Assembly (NCBI RefSeq): GCF_965276875.1
Contig: NZ_OZ255701.1
Coordinates: 248,001 to 312,000, forward strand
DNA length: 64,000 bases
Direction of reading: 5' to 3'
Source: Lichenicoccus sp965276875
GTDB taxonomy: Bacteria > Pseudomonadota > Alphaproteobacteria > Acetobacterales > Acetobacteraceae
Part shown: one piece after another, positions 62,040-64,000 of the stretch
How the letters are laid out: every line of letters starts with the position of its first letter
Position numbering within the stretch: position 1 is the first letter of the stretch
Notes under the pieces: model-generated
Database searches by the model: none
The model's input: the letters and a program-made list of their open reading frames with translations, nothing else
What the model was told of the DNA's origin: nothing
Made by a program: the position numbers and the translations under genes

Positions 62040-63076
62040 GCGCCGAAATCCGGCAGGCTGGCGAAACGCAAGGAGCCGGTCGTCTCGATCCTGCCGATCA
62101 CCGCAAAATCCTCGCCGAGTTCCGACAGCAGGGCGGTGGCGCTGGCGACATTGTTCACCACCAGCGCCATGCCGATGCCGCAATTGAACACACGCAGCAT
62201 CTCAGTGGGCGCGATATCGCCGGTGCGGGCCAGCCAGCCGAATACCGGCGGCAGAGCCCAGGCGTCGCCGTCGAGGACCGCGCCGAGCCCCTCGGGCAAT
62301 ACGCGCGGCAGGTTGCCTGGCAGGCCGCCGCCGGTGATGTGGGCGGCCGCGTTGAGCAGCCCGGCGCGATGCAGCGCCAGGGTGGCGTGGACATAGAGCC
62401 GGGTCGGCGCCATCAGCGCAGCACCGAGGGTTAGGCCTGGCGCAAACGGGCAGGGCGCGTCCCAGCCGAGTCCGGCGCGGCGCGCGACGTTGCGCACCAG
62501 GGAGAAGCCGTTGGAATGCACGCCGCTGCTCGGCAAACCGAGGACGATGTCGCCGGGGGACACACGCTGCGGCAGCAGGTGGCCGCGCTCCGCGGCACCC
62601 ACGGCAAAGCCGGCAAGGTCGTAATGGCCGTGGTTGTACATGCCTGGCATTTCGGCGGTCTCGCCGCCGACCAGCGCGCAGCCGCTCAGCCGGCAGCCTT
62701 CGGCGATGCCGCGTACGACGCGCGCGGCGGACCAGGGATCGAGCTTGCCGGTCGCGAAGTAATCCAGGAAGAACAACGGCTCGGCGCCCTGGACCACGAG
62801 GTCGTTGACGCACATCGCAACCAGATCGATGCCCACCTGGTCGTGCAGCCCGGTCTCGATGGCGACCATCAGCTTGGTGCCGACTCCGTCGGTGCAGGAG
62901 ACCAGCACCGGGTCGCGCAGCCCCGCCGCCTTCAGGTCGAACAGTGCGCCGAAGCCGCCGAGGCCGCCGACCGCGCCCGCGCGCAGGGTCGACGCCGCCG
63001 CCGGCTTGATCATCTCGATGAGCGCGTCGCCGGCCTCGATGTCGACGCCGGCGTCGCGATAGCTTGCAGAAACCAT
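62036..63076 (-). CDS. purM: Phosphoribosylformylglycinamidine cyclo-ligase
   Basis: A 346-residue AIR synthetase. SYRDAGVDIEAGDALIEMIKP at the start, LVSCTDGVGTKLMVAIETG, DLVVQGAEPLFFLDYFATGKL, LVGGETAEMPGMY and HITGGGLPGNLPRVLP are family signatures. The ATG at 63076 gives the normal N-terminus. It forms a purM-purN operon, divergent from hdaA, the usual alphaproteobacterial arrangement. Confidence 0.96.
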   Translation of the reverse strand: MVSASYRDAGVDIEAGDALIEMIKPAAASTLRAGAVGGLGGFGALFDLKAAGLRDPVLVSCTDGVGTKLMVAIETGLHDQVGIDLVAMCVNDLVVQGAEPLFFLDYFATGKLDPWSAARVVRGIAEGCRLSGCALVGGETAEMPGMYNHGHYDLAGFAVGAAERGHLLPQRVSPGDIVLGLPSSGVHSNGFSLVRNVARRAGLGWDAPCPFAPGLTLGAALMAPTRLYVHATLALHRAGLLNAAAHITGGGLPGNLPRVLPEGLGAVLDGDAWALPPVFGWLARTGDIAPTEMLRVFNCGIGMALVVNNVASATALLSELGEDFAVIGRIETTGSLRFASLPDFGA

Positions 63077-63138
63077 GGGCCGGATGCCTTGCTGCCTCAG
63101 ATCCGCTAGATAGGCCACGCAGGGGGGCGGGGGAAGCA

Positions 63139-63843
63139 TTGGCCGTCGAAAGCGAGGGGGAAGGCGGAATCGCGAGTGTGCGTCAGCTCGCGCTGCCGTT
63201 CGCGCATCGTCAGCATTTCGCCCGCGCCGACTTCGTCGCCGCATCCTCGAATGCAGCGGCGCGCGCCTGGCTCGAGGCCGGCGCGCGCTGGCCGGACCAC
63301 CGGCTGGCCCTCTGGGGCGAGGCAGGATGCGGCAAGACGCATCTGCTGCATCTCTGGGCCGGAACCTACTCGGCGCTGCTGCTGCCCGGCACCGCGCTGC
63401 GCGGCCTGGGCGGGCTGGCGCAGGTCGACGCCGATATCGGCGGCATCGCGCTCGACGACGCCGACATGGCGGTCGACGAGCTGGCTTTGTTGCACCTGCT
63501 GAACGCGGCGCGCGAGCGTGCGCTGCCGGTGCTGCTCGCCGGCCGTGCGCCGCCCTCGCGATGGGCCGTGCGGCTGCCCGATCTCGCCAGCCGGCTGCGG
63601 GCGACCGCCGCGGTCGCGGTCGGCCAGCCGGAGGAGGCGCTGCTGCGGATTTTGCTGCGGCGGCTGCTGGCGGAGCGCCAGCTCGCGGTGCCGCAGCCGG
63701 TGGTGGAATGGCTGCTGCGGCATTTGCCGAGACAGGCACACGCCATGCGCGAGGCAGCCCGCCGGCTGGACGCCGCGGCACTCGCCTCCGGCACGGCGGT
63801 GACGCGATCGCTCGCGGCCGCCGTGCTGGATGAGCTGGCCTGA
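63139..63843 (+). CDS. hdaA: DnaA-like regulatory protein HdaA
   Basis: A 234-residue DnaA-type ATPase without a DNA-binding domain IV, the alphaproteobacterial Hda homologue that inactivates DnaA with the DNA clamp. RQLALPF near the start is the clamp-binding-type motif; LALWGEAGCGKTHLLHLWAG is Walker A and GGIALDDADMAV the Walker B region; LPDLASRLRATAAVAV follows. TTG at 63139 or GTG at 63178 could start it; the GTG puts RQLALPF at the very N-terminus, as in relatives. Confidence 0.85.
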   Translation: MAVESEGEGGIASVRQLALPFAHRQHFARADFVAASSNAAARAWLEAGARWPDHRLALWGEAGCGKTHLLHLWAGTYSALLLPGTALRGLGGLAQVDADIGGIALDDADMAVDELALLHLLNAARERALPVLLAGRAPPSRWAVRLPDLASRLRATAAVAVGQPEEALLRILLRRLLAERQLAVPQPVVEWLLRHLPRQAHAMREAARRLDAAALASGTAVTRSLAAAVLDELA

Positions 63844-63849
63844 ACGGCG

Positions 63850-64000
63850 CTACTGCTTCATGAACTGCGCGACGTTGTCCTTGGTGACGGTGTCGAGCCC
63901 GACATACTCGATCTTCTGTACGTGCTTGCCGTGCTTGAGCGCCAGCAGGGTGTCCATTGCCTTCGCCCCCATGGCTGCGGGCTGCTGGCCGATCAGCGCG
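63850..64000 (-). CDS. Sugar ABC transporter substrate-binding protein, 3' end only
   Basis: The last 50 codons of a gene that continues past the window. The frame reads LIGQQPAAMGAKAMDTLLAL, VQKIEYVGLDTVTKDNVAQF and ends MKQ. The QQP..MG..A pattern near the C-terminus is typical of RbsB-like periplasmic sugar-binding proteins. Ligand unknown. Converges on hdaA. Confidence 0.7.
   Translation of the reverse strand, partial: ALIGQQPAAMGAKAMDTLLALKHGKHVQKIEYVGLDTVTKDNVAQFMKQ

Noticed and set aside
61416..62183. Upstream ATG at 62183 as the purN start
   Set aside because: It would add 48 residues that are purM sequence read out of frame; conserved PurN sequence begins just after the CTG at 62039.
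1..64000. CRISPR arrays, rRNA genes, complete prophage or complete IS element
   Set aside because: No regularly spaced repeats, rRNA segments, phage structural genes or intact transposase were seen on reading both strands.

Overview
The window is 64 kb of GC-rich DNA. It most resembles an alphaproteobacterium, and Acetobacteraceae or related Rhodospirillales would fit. Three things point that way: purN-purM running away from a divergent DnaA-like hdaA gene, the nrdR-nusB-thiL block, and an AtzG-AtzE amidase pair. This placement is inferred from gene content; no rRNA gene is present.

Layout. 1-11.3 kb is core-like: a partial sensor kinase, cydDC, an OmpA-like lipoprotein, recQ, a ferritin-like protein, nrdR-nusB-thiL and an MFS transporter. 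11.3-19.3 kb is an amidase locus (atzG-atzE-atzH type) broken twice. One break holds a lysozyme plus exported-protein cassette between two 155-bp direct repeats. The other holds a four-gene, lower-GC operon: an MBL/beta-CASP nuclease-like protein, a PD-(D/E)XK plus DUF6508-like protein and two small proteins. This operon is the best candidate for an undescribed, possibly defensive, system. 19.3-28.1 kb holds a YqjI/YqjH-like metal-regulated reductase pair, a polytopic membrane protein with a decayed paralogue, an aldo/keto reductase, an M32 carboxypeptidase, a frameshifted TPR-glycosyltransferase, an FKBP and a GST. 28.1-38.3 kb is sugar-related: a decayed OprB porin, a sugar symporter, and a galactonate-type operon (dgoR-dgoK-dgoA-lactonase), interrupted by an IS630 remnant and a PAS-GGDEF-EAL protein.

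38.3-49 kb holds envelope and stress genes, then a minus-strand RNA-repair cluster: a tRNA-like RNA (candidate Y RNA), a frameshifted Ro60/rsr, rtcB, an AAA ATPase and a TPR membrane protein. 49-64 kb holds small-molecule enzymes, an ABC-F protein, ndk, an MFS transporter, a HAD dehalogenase, a hydroxyacyl-CoA dehydrogenase, a broken lacI, purN-purM, hdaA and the 3' end of a sugar-binding protein gene.

Two genome-level features stand out. First, three genes (two MFS transporters and purN) have no plausible ATG, GTG or TTG; each could start at a CTG that overlaps the upstream stop as CTGA. Second, frameshifts and truncated duplicates are frequent, which means either real gene decay or an indel-prone assembly. 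No canonical tRNA, rRNA or CRISPR array was seen.
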